The position numbers and the translations under genes were made by a program. A DNA stretch of 64,000 nt from an uncultured Saprospiraceae bacterium (GTDB lineage Bacteria > Bacteroidota > Bacteroidia > Chitinophagales > Saprospiraceae): NCBI GenBank assembly GCA_937921825.1, contig CAKZVK010000025.1:1-64000 (forward strand), written 5' to 3'. Under the pieces are notes generated by a model, which saw nothing but the letters and a program-made list of their open reading frames with translations, made no database searches and was not told the DNA's origin. The stretch's first letter is position 1. The number at the start of each line of letters is the position of its first letter. Shown here one piece after another: positions 20,001 through 28,804 of this stretch.

Positions 20001-21816
20001 GGTTGTCTAGGCTGAATAAATTCAGTAGTGGGGAGAATCTAAAGTTTCCTTCTCTTATCGGAAGGAATTTTTTAAGAGTACCATCTCCATCATCTTCATA
20101 GAAAATATCAAATTCAAAGGCACTCTCATCTAACTGATTGGCACGTAAGGGATAGACGTTTTTCATCATCAGATCCCACGTGGGTAGATCTACTCTCTGC
20201 GTTGATGGCTTTATCAACTTAGTAAATATGACTCCTTCTGCCTGTACCTGACCAGATCTATCTGTATTAGAAACTGACCCTTCATCTGAGGTGTTTCCTA
20301 CTTTGTAGACGTCTTCACAATTGTCCGTGTAGAAATACTCATAGCCTACAGACATTACTTGGTTAGGACGGAGTTTGACATTGAGGGAGATGAAACCTAA
20401 TTCAGGATTAAAGTAATATTCGTTAGGAGTCAATTTTCTTCCTCTGAATATATCAAAATCCTTTCCTGGCACCATCCCAAATCTATTGGTCAGGACCGTC
20501 TGTGTATTATCTACTCTTTTGACATCGGCATTAGAATCCGAAATGAGTTTAGCATAGATCGTATTGACTGAATTTTCTGGCAGTCTATTACCTCTGGCAT
20601 CAGTAGTCTTATTGACAGTGATAGGGTCTGTAACAATCTGAATCGCAGAAGAGTTAGGGCTCGTCAGTAGATCAGGATTTGCTTCTGCCATATCTGTGAT
20701 ACCGCAGATCATGGTCTGATCTGTCTGGAAGTTAGGTCTATCATCTGAAATCCAAACTTCGATATTGGTAACCCTAAAGCTGTTGTTGATATAGGGTAGA
20801 TTGTTTAGCGCCTCCTCATAGACATCTCTGTGATAGTGTGAGATGAAGAAGTGACGATTCTCATCATAGTCTTGTGGTCTTAATTCGAATTCTTGTACTG
20901 TTGCACCATTCTGAACTTGGATAGACTCTTGCTCTGATCTCTGTTGTGACATGATACCGGTCAGTCGTAATCGACCAAACTGTAACTCTGTCTTCAGTCC
21001 AAATAATTCTTGTGCTCCTTGGATCAATGAACTCCTAAGAGGTAAGCTGACGTTACCTGCTTCTATTTTTTTGATAATATCGTCTTCTGTCCACTTCTCA
21101 GAATCATAGGCGAGCTTGATTTTTCTATCGAAATCGAAACTAGCATTGGTGTCATAGTTGAAACCTAGATCCATCTTGTCCCCGATTTTTCCATCCACAT
21201 TCATTTGGATATCCATACCGAAATCAGGGAAGAACCATTGAGTCCTTTGATTCTCTAGAAGGTAAGGACTTTCATTCGTAGTATATCGGGCACCAAAATT
21301 CAGATCTAGGGTACCTTGTGTTTCTATCGTAATGCCATTTCCTCCAAATAATCTATCTACTAAGTTCTTCTCGATGTCTACCTTGGACATAGGGTCAAAA
21401 CGACCACTTTTACTTTTGTAGCTATCGCCGATACCTGCCAGCTTATTGAAATACTTTTGCTCTTGTTGCTTTGCTCTCCAGTCTATGTATTCTTGGAAAG
21501 TCATAGTGGTAGGTGTCCTGAAGTATTCGTCTCCTATTTTTTCGTAGATAACATAGCTGTCTGATTCAGCGTCGTATTCCACAGTCTGTTCTATTTCTGA
21601 TGGATAGATATCAAAAGGGTTGGAGTTGGGATCAGTGATATAATCGCCGTATCTATCTTGTAGCGGGAAGGTATCTAGCTCTGTAGTTATCTGAGCAAAT
21701 GAGAGAGGAGCATCAAAGGGATTTGTAGGCCCATTTGCTGCTAACTGGCTCAGGTTAGTGATTATAAGAACACTTAATATTGCTAGTCCGCTCGCTATCT
21801 TAGTCTTAGTTGTCAT
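14095..21816 (-). CDS. sprA: T9SS outer-membrane translocon SprA/Sov
   Basis: SprA is the giant outer-membrane barrel (36 strands in the known structure) that exports type IX cargo; it is needed for gliding and for secretion of adhesins and enzymes. The 2573-residue protein has a signal peptide (about 1-26), SprA N-terminal repeats (about 125-500 and again later) with the LDLNFGARYTT and GYEYFYTDNC style segments, and a long run of barrel strands to the final aromatic-poor strand GGITMSLSLN. A disordered Lys/Arg/Ser patch at about 1710-1740 and another near 2435-2470 look like loops. It is somewhat longer than the Flavobacterium protein. The ruvA-sprA gene order is conserved in Bacteroidota. 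Confidence 0.95.
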   Translation of the reverse strand: MTTKTKIASGLAILSVLIITNLSQLAANGPTNPFDAPLSFAQITTELDTFPLQDRYGDYITDPNSNPFDIYPSEIEQTVEYDAESDSYVIYEKIGDEYFRTPTTMTFQEYIDWRAKQQEQKYFNKLAGIGDSYKSKSGRFDPMSKVDIEKNLVDRLFGGNGITIETQGTLDLNFGARYTTNESPYLLENQRTQWFFPDFGMDIQMNVDGKIGDKMDLGFNYDTNASFDFDRKIKLAYDSEKWTEDDIIKKIEAGNVSLPLRSSLIQGAQELFGLKTELQFGRLRLTGIMSQQRSEQESIQVQNGATVQEFELRPQDYDENRHFFISHYHRDVYEEALNNLPYINNSFRVTNIEVWISDDRPNFQTDQTMICGITDMAEANPDLLTSPNSSAIQIVTDPITVNKTTDARGNRLPENSVNTIYAKLISDSNADVKRVDNTQTVLTNRFGMVPGKDFDIFRGRKLTPNEYYFNPELGFISLNVKLRPNQVMSVGYEYFYTDNCEDVYKVGNTSDEGSVSNTDRSGQVQAEGVIFTKLIKPSTQRVDLPTWDLMMKNVYPLRANQLDESAFEFDIFYEDDGDGTLKKFLPIREGNFRFSPLLNLFSLDNLNRNNDPQPDGIFDFVPGVTVVPQNGSLIFPVLEPFGDAIEKVIVDELSTTQLSQSQIDSIAEFYSYHELYDTSVTIASFDLAQNKFVMQGKVKTTASSEYSLGAWNIPEGSVTVRAGSQTLLEGVDYEVDYGIGRVRIINQSIIQQGVPVNISFEDNSIFSLQQKNVMGLRAEYEINDNFYIGGTALRLAERPFTQKVNIGDDPIKNKVYGLDMDFNKESKWLTKMVDKLPFYSTNVASNINFSAEAAVLRPGHNKAINNTSDDESGGIVSLDDFEGAVSGFPLSSQPNRWTLASTPRTLDGRWPESQALNDIAYGANRARLAWYVIDRFVDIPESVKDANSFTRRVQQEELFRRSIPVGQLSDLFTFDLSYYPSERGPYNYDPPAGTRFSDGIELNDDGTDIQLKNPETRWAGIQRYLNNNDFEAANYEFIEFWVLNPFDQMPDGHPGHEADEEGYLTFHLGNVSEDVLYDNKQFYENSLPNEGVPVEFQSTVWGNVPLATPINDAFPGQSFADQDLGLDGLSDADERAKYENYLNSLQIAPLSLPRNVQDDPSADNYVYFNAPFFENNNDPSDDSDLLERYKLSNNPQGNSPDISSQQQFQRGNPVPDKEDLNNNRSLDSGESFHEYRIKFRNDGGQIERTDNDFIRDTRVIRGPNDRDEIWYRFRVPLNSSDKINGITGFRSIQFIRMLVNGFATPKTFRLAEFELVRNQWRKLNACCNADLIVGSNVDSLNTIKESQQKLSVDVVGFEENRDKTPFPYQIPRGIQQERVFSNLSPIFQDENSLVMKYDNLQPQCEVKIAKLTELDLRVFDKLQLFVHSEACIDDADHESKDISVFIRVGKDFERHYYEYEIPMQLSDPDEPDLLEQVWPEVNKFNFPLDLFIQTKKIRNVLRNTRIDSVFQLDSEILEFPEIQAAIAEYTSIDDISIPEDHRVRIVGNPNLGLVKGIAIGVRNRAVDKGTPRCGEVWLNELRVEGLQERPGAAGLARLDIQLADLGNLTASTSYSSIGWGALDDRVNERQKEELIEYDVATNLELGKFFPKNWNMKVPFYAQYAKSIVNPEFDAYDLDITREDEVDLFKNRTPEEQLDVRERSQKVNTIKTFNFTNVRKERSTGGNNASKSAPRRGSQNKTQQQTQTTKKERKKNRKPMPWDISNLSATYSYTKSTYRDNILIADNSVNQIFGLDYTYSRRGNGITPFKKLVKSKALKIIKEFNFNPVPNSFAFNSTMNRFESTRRYRLPIEPIYEFDDRKFDWIRSYDLNWNLTKALKINYSAQNTSYIDEARQSGISDTPQNRDWFAFRDNDGDGFLEQTDVTSDVAADPNFVDNYWKDNLRSGGRNTDYGHNFSANYTVPTKLIPYMDWIDIKAQYRADYSWAAGALIKDFGGFPLAGVIQNSQNRSITANLNFDKLYKKSKYLTNLDRTSKSKSRKRLKGDGDKVTVSKDGQGRTTARKKSRQPGVAEKLLLRPFFMLRGVRLTYKEDFSTILPGFTGTPEYLGLDDSFTNPGLGFVFGIQPDINPDNPDNFLDKAVANGWITESSGLNQELIQSESQNIEAKIKIEPWKDFKVDVDFKKSYRSTHNEVFKNVNKNGVEAFQGLAARDMGSFDMTFFNMNTLFGTSIDELFDTFEGYRPIISARLPNLPGVDIHTEDGVDYQQGYGKQSSSVLVPAFLAAYTDKDPNTIELDLDQAVRKRTYVPKPNWNLRYDGLTKLPWFKDRFSSFTLEHAYSSRLRVASFNTDVEYDRTDPFGTLDEPKLRENGNYYTRIEIPAIQISENFNPIIGLRMKTRSEFTLEFEYIKSRDLNLKINTSSQLEEDKKTGFVFGMGYTIKDSKFLKKNKRGSRNGRTSRSSRDDKDKDDKKKKIGTGGSVTSDRGSDMTFMLNLSWNDNQFFVHELDTNKIQEDNETRGDRGFQISPSVDYNLNENVTLRAFFDYNTNTPYGSTNFKRTNVAGGITMSLSLN

Positions 21817-22111
21817 TATTTACTTCGTATCTTATTAGCCCTGCTTGTTTTTTTAGCCTATTCCTAAGAATATCTTGGACAGGTTTTAAACGTAATTAAA
21901 GTCCATTTATGTCTACCTACGTATATAAAGCTTTGGCCTTATGTCGCTAAGAAACACAATGCAGGTTCTGATATTTTCTTTATAAAGTCTCTGATTAAAG
22001 GATTCTGAATTAATTCAGATGTTTTGTGATAGGATTGGTTTTTCAAAATATCAGCTAATGTGCTGAATATGAATTAGTTATAAATCTTATTTTTTCTATT
22101 AGTCGATAAAC

Positions 22112-22702
22112 CTATGAAAGTTGTTTCAAGATCTGCTTTATCAATACTTCTACTTGGGTGATGTCAGAATTTTCGGAAATTACTTTATCCACCATTTTAC
22201 CCACCTGAGACCTTTGAAAACCTAAAGCTAATAACGCTGAAATCGCTTCGTCTCGTATAGAATTAGGGGCAGAAATTGCAATAGTTTCAGTTTCCAAACT
22301 TTCTTTGGCTATTTTGTTTTTGAGGTCTAGAATTATCTGCTGAGCAGTCTTTGGACCAACACCTTTTACCTTCTTGAAAGCGGGTACATTGTCCTGCAAG
22401 ATTGCAGTTCGGGTTTCTGAAGGCGTCATATAGGATAAAATCACCCTTGCGGTGTTAGGTCCTACACCTTTTACGGAGATTAATTTGGAGAATAATTGCT
22501 TCTCCTCTAGCTGGTGAAAACCGTACAATGAATGCTCGTTCTCCCTGATAATCAGGTGAGTATATAGTTTTACTTCATCTAATTCCTCTATGGTAGCATA
22601 GGTGTTCAGAGAGATATTGACCTGGTAGGCGATGCCTCCAATATCCAAAAAGACTAAAGTTGGTGTCTTGTGGCTTAATTTTCCTTCTAAATATGCTATC
22701 AA
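22112..22702 (-). CDS. ruvA: Holliday junction branch-migration protein RuvA
   Basis: RuvA binds four-way junctions and loads the RuvB helicase. The 196 residues show the N-terminal OB fold (MIAYLEGKLS), the two helix-hairpin-helix motifs (SVKGVGPNTAR and KVKGVGPKTAQQ, about 74-120), an acidic/Ser-rich linker and the C-terminal RuvB-binding three-helix domain (EAISALLALGF). The length is typical. A -7 box lies 22 bp upstream. There are 295 bp between it and sprA, with no gene and no clear terminator, so read-through into sprA is possible. Confidence 0.96.
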   Translation of the reverse strand: MIAYLEGKLSHKTPTLVFLDIGGIAYQVNISLNTYATIEELDEVKLYTHLIIRENEHSLYGFHQLEEKQLFSKLISVKGVGPNTARVILSYMTPSETRTAILQDNVPAFKKVKGVGPKTAQQIILDLKNKIAKESLETETIAISAPNSIRDEAISALLALGFQRSQVGKMVDKVISENSDITQVEVLIKQILKQLS

Positions 22703-22723
22703 AATGGGTATTTATATAGCCGG

Positions 22724-22731
22724 CAAAGATA
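22724..22731 (-). promoter_or_regulatory. Bacteroidota -7 promoter box for ruvA
   Basis: On the minus strand the bases read TATCTTTG, a full TAnnTTTG match, ending 21 bp before the ruvA start codon. A TTTG lies upstream, but the spacer of about 12 bp is shorter than usual. Confidence 0.45.
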
Positions 22732-22818
22732 ACTAATTTCTAACAAATTAAAATATATTGTAATATGTAAGTAATTAGAAAACAGATTTATATCTAGAAG
22801 AATTGCAGTTTGCCAGAA

Positions 22819-24441
22819 TTAGTCCTCCTCTATATAAACAGACTGGAATTTTGGTGTAAAACTAGTAGGGTCAGCAGCAGACATATATTCTCTCCAGTTT
22901 CTAGGGCAAGAATCCGCAGAAAGCAGGCTGCCCTCAGGGATATAAGGATATAGTTTGTGATAATTACGAGAGAGATGTTGGTCTACTCTCTGATAGACAT
23001 GTGATCTATTGATTTTATCAGGATGATCAATACCACTGGCAGCCATAAGTTCTACAAAAGCCGACACCGTTTCTTTGTGGTAATTGGCTACTCTGACTTT
23101 CTTATCATTGACATCGAGTCCTCTGACCAGTTTCGGATCTTGGGTAGCGACACCAGTCGGGCAGGTGTTATGATTACATTCTAGAGCTTGGATACAACCC
23201 ACTGCCATCATCATAGCTCGAGCACTGTAAGTAAGATCTGCTCCTAAGGCAATAGCTTTATAGATATCAAAACCTGATACAATCTTCCCAGAAGCAATCA
23301 GTGTGATATCTTTTTTGATGTCAAAACCTACCAGTGCATTGTAGACAAATGAGATTCCTTCACGGAATGGTGTACCTACAGAATTACTAAACTCTAAAGG
23401 TGCCGCTCCAGTGCCTCCTTCACCTCCATCTACTGAGATAAAATCTGGCTTTATACCAGTCTCTATCATAGCTTTGCAGATTGCTAAAAATTCACTTTTA
23501 TGCCCTACACATAGCTTAAAACCCACAGGTTTGCCTCCTGATAAATCTTGACATTGTTTTATGAATTTTAGTAATTCTACAGGAGTGCTAAAGGCCTTGT
23601 GGTAGGGTGGTGAGAGTACAGCTTTGTAGGGTTCTATGTTCCTGATTTTAGCAATTTCTGGAGTTGCTTTTTTAGCAGGTAGTATACCACCGTGACCAGG
23701 CTTAGCACCTTGTGATAGCTTGATTTCTATCATTTTGACATTATCAGCTTTGGTTCTTTCTGCGTATAGCTCTGGTGAGAAATTACCATCACTTGTACGA
23801 CAGCCGAAGTATCCTGTACCTATCTGATAAATGAGGTCTCCATTATACTCATCATGATAGGGGGAGATGCCTCCCTCTCCAGTATTATGTGCAAAGTTTC
23901 CGATCGCTGCTCCACCATTAAGTGCCATCACAGCATTTTTGCTGAGTGATCCGAAGCTCATAGCGGAGACATTGAATATGCTGCAGCTGTAGGGCTGTCT
24001 GCAAGATGGACCTCCTACCGTCGCTCTAGGATGATGATCCATATCATGAGGATTGATCGGATTGATACTATGATTCATCCATTCATAACCCTCATCATAG
24101 ACATTCAATTGAGTACCGAAAGGAGTAGTGTCATTGATCGCTTTGGCTCTTTGATATACGATATTTCTTTTGATTCGGGAGAAAGGTCTACCATCTGTAT
24201 CTGGCTCTACAAAGTACTGGTATAGCTTAGGTCTCAGCCATTCTGCTATAAATCTAGACCTTCCTAGGATAGGAAAATTTCTTTTGATCGCGGACTTGTT
24301 TTGGAATGCATCTATAAGTCCTAGTAGAAGTAAAGGACCCAGAATGACCAGTGCCCAAAGAAAATTAGTGCTAACAAAAAAGCTTAGGGCAGCAATGGCT
24401 GCGATAATCAAGAAAGCTAGAATTAGAAAGCCAGTACGCAT
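22819..24441 (-). CDS. FMN-binding glutamate synthase family protein
   Basis: The 540-residue protein has two membrane segments at the N-terminus (about 3-22 and 28-45), then the glutamate-synthase central/FMN TIM barrel: NVSAMSFGSLS, GEGGISPYH, VDGGEGGTGAAP and the Cys-rich CIQALECNHNTCPTGVAT segment that in GltS binds a 3Fe-4S cluster. It lacks the glutaminase and GXGXG domains of true GltB, so it is the YerD-like stand-alone class, whose reaction is unproven. The aldose epimerase gene lies 32 bp upstream in the same direction. Confidence 0.88.
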   Translation of the reverse strand: MRTGFLILAFLIIAAIAALSFFVSTNFLWALVILGPLLLLGLIDAFQNKSAIKRNFPILGRSRFIAEWLRPKLYQYFVEPDTDGRPFSRIKRNIVYQRAKAINDTTPFGTQLNVYDEGYEWMNHSINPINPHDMDHHPRATVGGPSCRQPYSCSIFNVSAMSFGSLSKNAVMALNGGAAIGNFAHNTGEGGISPYHDEYNGDLIYQIGTGYFGCRTSDGNFSPELYAERTKADNVKMIEIKLSQGAKPGHGGILPAKKATPEIAKIRNIEPYKAVLSPPYHKAFSTPVELLKFIKQCQDLSGGKPVGFKLCVGHKSEFLAICKAMIETGIKPDFISVDGGEGGTGAAPLEFSNSVGTPFREGISFVYNALVGFDIKKDITLIASGKIVSGFDIYKAIALGADLTYSARAMMMAVGCIQALECNHNTCPTGVATQDPKLVRGLDVNDKKVRVANYHKETVSAFVELMAASGIDHPDKINRSHVYQRVDQHLSRNYHKLYPYIPEGSLLSADSCPRNWREYMSAADPTSFTPKFQSVYIEED

Positions 24442-24473
24442 CCTTCAAAATTTTATTTAAATATAAGATTAGA

Positions 24474-25403
24474 TTACTGTTTTGTTAGTAGGCTGATCTT
24501 CATTCTAAAATTTCTAGAACTTTGAGGATCAATAAATTGCAGCCCTATTTTATTATTGAATGCATTAGGAGCACAGGTCTGAGGTTCTATGGCGATGCAA
24601 TCTCGCTCAGGTGGGATATATACTTGTATAAAGTCAAAATCTTCGATGTCAATTTTTACCGTTTGGTGCTTATGAGGGTCATGAAGTAGGATATCCTGAC
24701 TATCTCCTTTTATAAAACAACTATCTAGTTCAGTATTGCCAATAGGCGCAGTTTTTTCAAATTTGTAGTAATTGACAGTCTTGCCTTGCGGTATAAGATT
24801 CTCATCTACCTCCAATTTTTCTTTTGCACCAAGTGCCAGACTTAGGTCATCTACTCTGGATGAGCTCTTAAAATAGGGATGCCAGCCATAGCCAAAAGGT
24901 AATTTCGACTTTGAGTGGTTAGTGATAGTGGTTTTGATTTCTAGAGAATTGGCTTTGAGTTGGAAGCAGTTTACTATATGATAGTCAAACGGGAAGGAGG
25001 GACTGGCTTTGTGAGTATAAGTGCACTTGAGAAAATTATTTTTTTGATCCCACTCTGAAATCTCAAAAGCTTGGTTATAAATGTGTCCATGAAGTGCATT
25101 GGGCCTCCCAAAATCATTAAGCTCAAATCTGACAGGTGTATTACTTATTTCGGATTGTCCATTTTTTAGTCTGTTAGGAAATGGAAATAATTGACTGCCT
25201 GCAAATGCATTTTGATAGTACTCTTTTGGTGCCTGTTCTGGCCAGGGTTTTAACATTTCTCTGCTTTGACCTTGGTCAGTGAGCACTAGTTGGAATAAGG
25301 CCCCACCTAGAGATGGCACGATACTGAGAGCACAGTCTTGCTTAAAAGACTTTAGGGTATATACATCAAGTGTTCCTTTCTTTTCTCTATGGAGTTCTAG
25401 CAT
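24474..25403 (-). CDS. Aldose 1-epimerase family protein
   Basis: Galactose mutarotase-like beta-sandwich protein, 309 residues, which would interconvert alpha and beta sugar anomers. Visible family elements are FPFPNRLKNG, the active-site ALHGHIYNQ His, GYGWHPYF with the second His, and IEPQTCAPNAFN, which carries the catalytic Glu. The sequence is closer to the YeaD/LacX-like subfamily than to classical GalM, so the sugar is not certain. It is likely co-transcribed with the downstream glutamate-synthase-like gene and is divergent from the M1 peptidase. Confidence 0.85.
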   Translation of the reverse strand: MLELHREKKGTLDVYTLKSFKQDCALSIVPSLGGALFQLVLTDQGQSREMLKPWPEQAPKEYYQNAFAGSQLFPFPNRLKNGQSEISNTPVRFELNDFGRPNALHGHIYNQAFEISEWDQKNNFLKCTYTHKASPSFPFDYHIVNCFQLKANSLEIKTTITNHSKSKLPFGYGWHPYFKSSSRVDDLSLALGAKEKLEVDENLIPQGKTVNYYKFEKTAPIGNTELDSCFIKGDSQDILLHDPHKHQTVKIDIEDFDFIQVYIPPERDCIAIEPQTCAPNAFNNKIGLQFIDPQSSRNFRMKISLLTKQ

Positions 25404-25447
25404 TATAAAGACTTAGATTTATATCATAAAGAAAGGTATTAGAAAGT

Positions 25448-25455
25448 TATCTTTG
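25448..25455 (+). promoter_or_regulatory. Bacteroidota -7 promoter box for the M1 aminopeptidase
   Basis: TATCTTTG matches TAnnTTTG and lies 21 bp before the ATG at 25477, in the divergent gap with the aldose epimerase. No obvious -33 TTTG is present. Confidence 0.45.
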
Positions 25456-25476
25456 TCCACTTAATAAGTATTAATA

Positions 25477-28050
25477 ATGAGAAGAGTAGAAGTATTAGGA
25501 CTAGTAGCTATCCTTTTTCTTTTAGGTTCTTGTAAGAGCACAAAAGATCTGAGCCCTGAGCTTGTAGAGTATGAGGAGGAAATGCTGGACACCTTGTTTG
25601 TGACTGCGCCTGCTATAACTAAGGAAGAAAAGAATGAGTTACCTGTCTATAGAGCTTCTGCGACTCGGACCCATGACTTACTGCATACTAAGCTAGAGGT
25701 AGCTTTTGATTGGAAGAAGCAACATGTCCTAGGAAAAGCAGAACTGGAACTTAAACCCTTATTTTATGAGACAAATACTTTACTCCTAGATGCAAAGGTT
25801 TTTGATATTCACAGTATCAAGCAGAATGGTAAGGATCTAGAATATACCTATGATGACTATGTGTTAGAAATAACCTTGGATAAGGTCTATACTCGAGAGG
25901 AGTCCTACAAGATAAATATAGACTATACTGCTAAGCCTAATGAAGGTCCCACAGGTGGCAGTGCAGCTATAACTTCTGATAAAGGCTTGTTTTTTATAAA
26001 TCCCGAAAGTCAAAATAAATTCAAACCACAACAAATCTGGACCCAAGGCGAAACCGAAAATAGTAGCAGATGGTTTCCTACTATAGACAAACCCAATGAG
26101 CGCTGTAGCCAAGAAGTATATGTGACTGTGCAAGATAGATTTCAGACACTTTCTAATGGAAAGTTTATGTCATCAAAGAAGAATGCTGATGGTACTCGAA
26201 CTGATTATTGGAAGCAAGAAAAACCACATGCGCCATATCTCTTTATGTTGGGGATAGGAGAGTATGCTATTGTAAAAGATACTTGGAATGGCAAAGACTT
26301 ACTCTATTATGTGGAGCCAGAATTTGAAGAGCATGCTGAAAAGATATTTAATCATACACCTGAGATGTTGACCTTCTTTTCTGACGTGCTAGACTATCCT
26401 TATCCTTGGGATAAATATGCACAGATCGTCTGCAAAGATTATGTCTCTGGTGCTATGGAAAATACAGGTGCAGTTGTCTTTGGTGATTTTGTGCAGAAGA
26501 CCACTCGAGAGTTGTTAGACGGAAATAATGATGACATCGTAGCACATGAAATGTTTCATCATTGGTTTGGAGATTTAGTGACTTGTGAGAGTTGGTCTAA
26601 TCTTACTTTGAATGAAGGTTTTGCCACCTATGGTGAGTATCTGTGGCAAGAGTATAAGTATGGTCACGAAGCTGCAGAAAGAAAAAGACTTCAAGATCTC
26701 AATGGCTATATCATGACAGCAGACAGGGGAGGGACCCATGACTTGATTGATTTTGGTTTTGAGGATAAAGAGAAAATGTTTGATGGGCATAGTTATAACA
26801 AAGGAGGACTGATCGTACACATGCTTAGGAACTATGTGGGTGATGAAGCTTTCTTTGCTTCTCTAAAGAAATACCTCACACAGCATGAGTATACAGATGT
26901 GGAGGCGCACGAATTAAGAATAGCTTTTGAGGATACGACTGGCGAAGACCTCAATTGGTTTTTTAACCAATGGTTTTTTGATAAAGGACATCCACAGTTA
27001 GACATTAAGTATGACATAGATCTAGAGGTCAATAAAGTTTTTATAGACGTAGAGCAGACACAAGATGTCGAGGATAATGTTGCGATTTTCCAACTGCCTT
27101 TTAAGACAGCCATGTATTACGCAAATGGGGATGTAGAATATGTTGACTTGTATATGGATAAAAGAGAGCAGTTGTTTGAAATAGAGTTAGGAGAAGAAGC
27201 CCCTGTCGTTGTAGTTCTAGATGGTACTCATGATATTCTATCTACTTCTAGAGAAGAAAGAACGGAGCAAGACTATCTGAATTTATTTAAGCTGTCTTCA
27301 GAGTATGAAGATAAGTATATTGCCCTGACCGAACTTAAAAGTACTTCTGCTGCTCAGAAACTAATTCTAACGGCAGTAGAAGATCCGTCAGAGGAAATAA
27401 GGCTAATGGGTCTCAATGCACTATCAGCTAAGAGAGATGCTGCTATCTTAGAACGACTGGCCTTAAATGATGAAAGCTCTGCTGTACGAACAAACTCACT
27501 GAAAAAGTTGAAGTCTTTTGAGGTAGCTAAAAAAGCAATACAAAAAGACCAATCATTCAGAGTGATCTCAGCCGCCTTGACTATCATAAACGATACAGAT
27601 CCTAAAGCTGGCCTAGAAGAAGCATACAGGCTAACCAACAGCTATTACAAGCCGATGATAGGTGCCATAGGAGAGATATTTTCTAAATCAAAAGATGTTC
27701 AGTATCTAGATTTCTTTGAGACAAATCTGGACCAAGTGAGCATGTTTGGGTTCTTCAATTACATTTCTCAATATGGAAAACTGGCGAAAGTCGCTGATGC
27801 CCAGCGTATCTCCGAAACTGCTAAATATCTGAAAGCAGTTGCTGCTGAAGGTAATAGTGCTTATTTCAAGAAGTACTCTGCTACTAATCTGATAGAATCT
27901 CTTAAACAAGAACTGAATACAAGAGATGCCGAAGATAAAGCTGTAATAGAGGCAAAAAATAAATTGGGTCGTTACATGACTCAAATCGTGAATACTACTC
28001 AAGATTCAAGGTTGCGAGGCGCATTCAGTCAGTATATAGAGACGCCGTAA
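25477..28050 (+). CDS. M1-family zinc aminopeptidase, lipoprotein
   Basis: Removes N-terminal amino acids. The 857-residue precursor has a lipobox (FLLGSC, Cys19), an N-terminal beta-sandwich, the GAMEN substrate motif (about 327-332), and the zinc motif HEMFH (357-361) with the third ligand Glu380 in NEGFATY, exactly 18 residues after the last His. A C-terminal helical part (about 600-857) with HEAT-like repeats follows, as in the APN/ERAP group. Lipid anchoring suggests action in the periplasm or at the surface on peptides made by secreted peptidases such as those at 336 and 6229. It converges on the sulfotransferase gene, 7 bp away. Confidence 0.93.
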   Translation: MRRVEVLGLVAILFLLGSCKSTKDLSPELVEYEEEMLDTLFVTAPAITKEEKNELPVYRASATRTHDLLHTKLEVAFDWKKQHVLGKAELELKPLFYETNTLLLDAKVFDIHSIKQNGKDLEYTYDDYVLEITLDKVYTREESYKINIDYTAKPNEGPTGGSAAITSDKGLFFINPESQNKFKPQQIWTQGETENSSRWFPTIDKPNERCSQEVYVTVQDRFQTLSNGKFMSSKKNADGTRTDYWKQEKPHAPYLFMLGIGEYAIVKDTWNGKDLLYYVEPEFEEHAEKIFNHTPEMLTFFSDVLDYPYPWDKYAQIVCKDYVSGAMENTGAVVFGDFVQKTTRELLDGNNDDIVAHEMFHHWFGDLVTCESWSNLTLNEGFATYGEYLWQEYKYGHEAAERKRLQDLNGYIMTADRGGTHDLIDFGFEDKEKMFDGHSYNKGGLIVHMLRNYVGDEAFFASLKKYLTQHEYTDVEAHELRIAFEDTTGEDLNWFFNQWFFDKGHPQLDIKYDIDLEVNKVFIDVEQTQDVEDNVAIFQLPFKTAMYYANGDVEYVDLYMDKREQLFEIELGEEAPVVVVLDGTHDILSTSREERTEQDYLNLFKLSSEYEDKYIALTELKSTSAAQKLILTAVEDPSEEIRLMGLNALSAKRDAAILERLALNDESSAVRTNSLKKLKSFEVAKKAIQKDQSFRVISAALTIINDTDPKAGLEEAYRLTNSYYKPMIGAIGEIFSKSKDVQYLDFFETNLDQVSMFGFFNYISQYGKLAKVADAQRISETAKYLKAVAAEGNSAYFKKYSATNLIESLKQELNTRDAEDKAVIEAKNKLGRYMTQIVNTTQDSRLRGAFSQYIETP

Positions 28051-28057
28051 TAAGGAG

Positions 28058-28738
28058 TTAAACTTTTGATCCTGATAGTAGAGATTGCATCATGGCATGG
28101 AAGTCTTCTTTCTTGTTTAGATGAGGTAGAGGCTCGGAAGGAAGGTCTACACCAAGAAAATTACAAAGGGGCGCCCATCCTTCATTGAGGTCGTAGATAA
28201 GAAGTTGTTCTTTTGGGACAAACGCTTTTACTTCTTTATGATGGGCTTCCCAGATAGTTCTCACAAATTCTTTATCGTCAAATCTTCCTTGGAATAGTAC
28301 TTTCCAGAGATAGTGCTTTACAAACATTCTGCACTTCATAACTTTTCTCAACCTACTATCAGTGAGTAATCTGATTTTTAGTTTTATTCCTTGTAGGGTA
28401 GTCTTTGGGCCAGCGACATAGATGGTCTTCTTTACACTTTCATACCAGCCTTCAAAAGCTCTAGTAGATAGAATCACTTTAGCATCAGGGTATTTATTGA
28501 GGTGTTCCTGATACCAAGGGAAGCAAGGGAAATCTACACTAGATTGGTAACCATCATAAAGGGCATCCCAGTCAGTATCTTTAGTGTCTCTTAAGGTTGT
28601 CCAATAGTGTAAGCTGTCTGGATTGTTGAGGAGTTCTTTGAAGTGATAAGCTTTTCCGTAGCCTATTAATTCCAGAGATTTTTTGAGAGAGTTAGTGCCA
28701 GTCCTTGGAAACCCAGCACCAATTACTTTTATTGACAT
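28058..28738 (-). CDS. PAPS-type sulfotransferase family protein
   Basis: The 226 residues begin with IGAGFPRTGTNSLKKSLE, the 5'-phosphosulfate-binding loop of the Sulfotransfer_4 family, followed by a G-x-G-K-A-Y-H segment and the 3'-phosphate region SVDFPCFPWY...VILSTR. The family is predicted to move sulfate from PAPS to a hydroxyl group, but characterised bacterial members are few. No signal peptide is seen, so it is cytoplasmic. Its neighbour at 28805 is a different, PAPS-independent sulfotransferase type. The acceptor is unknown. Confidence 0.82.
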   Translation of the reverse strand: MSIKVIGAGFPRTGTNSLKKSLELIGYGKAYHFKELLNNPDSLHYWTTLRDTKDTDWDALYDGYQSSVDFPCFPWYQEHLNKYPDAKVILSTRAFEGWYESVKKTIYVAGPKTTLQGIKLKIRLLTDSRLRKVMKCRMFVKHYLWKVLFQGRFDDKEFVRTIWEAHHKEVKAFVPKEQLLIYDLNEGWAPLCNFLGVDLPSEPLPHLNKKEDFHAMMQSLLSGSKV

Positions 28739-28804
28739 CTTACCTTATTTAGCTGATTAGATCGGTTCTGAAACAAGAGCCCGAACTTAAGAAAAATAAG
28801 TAAG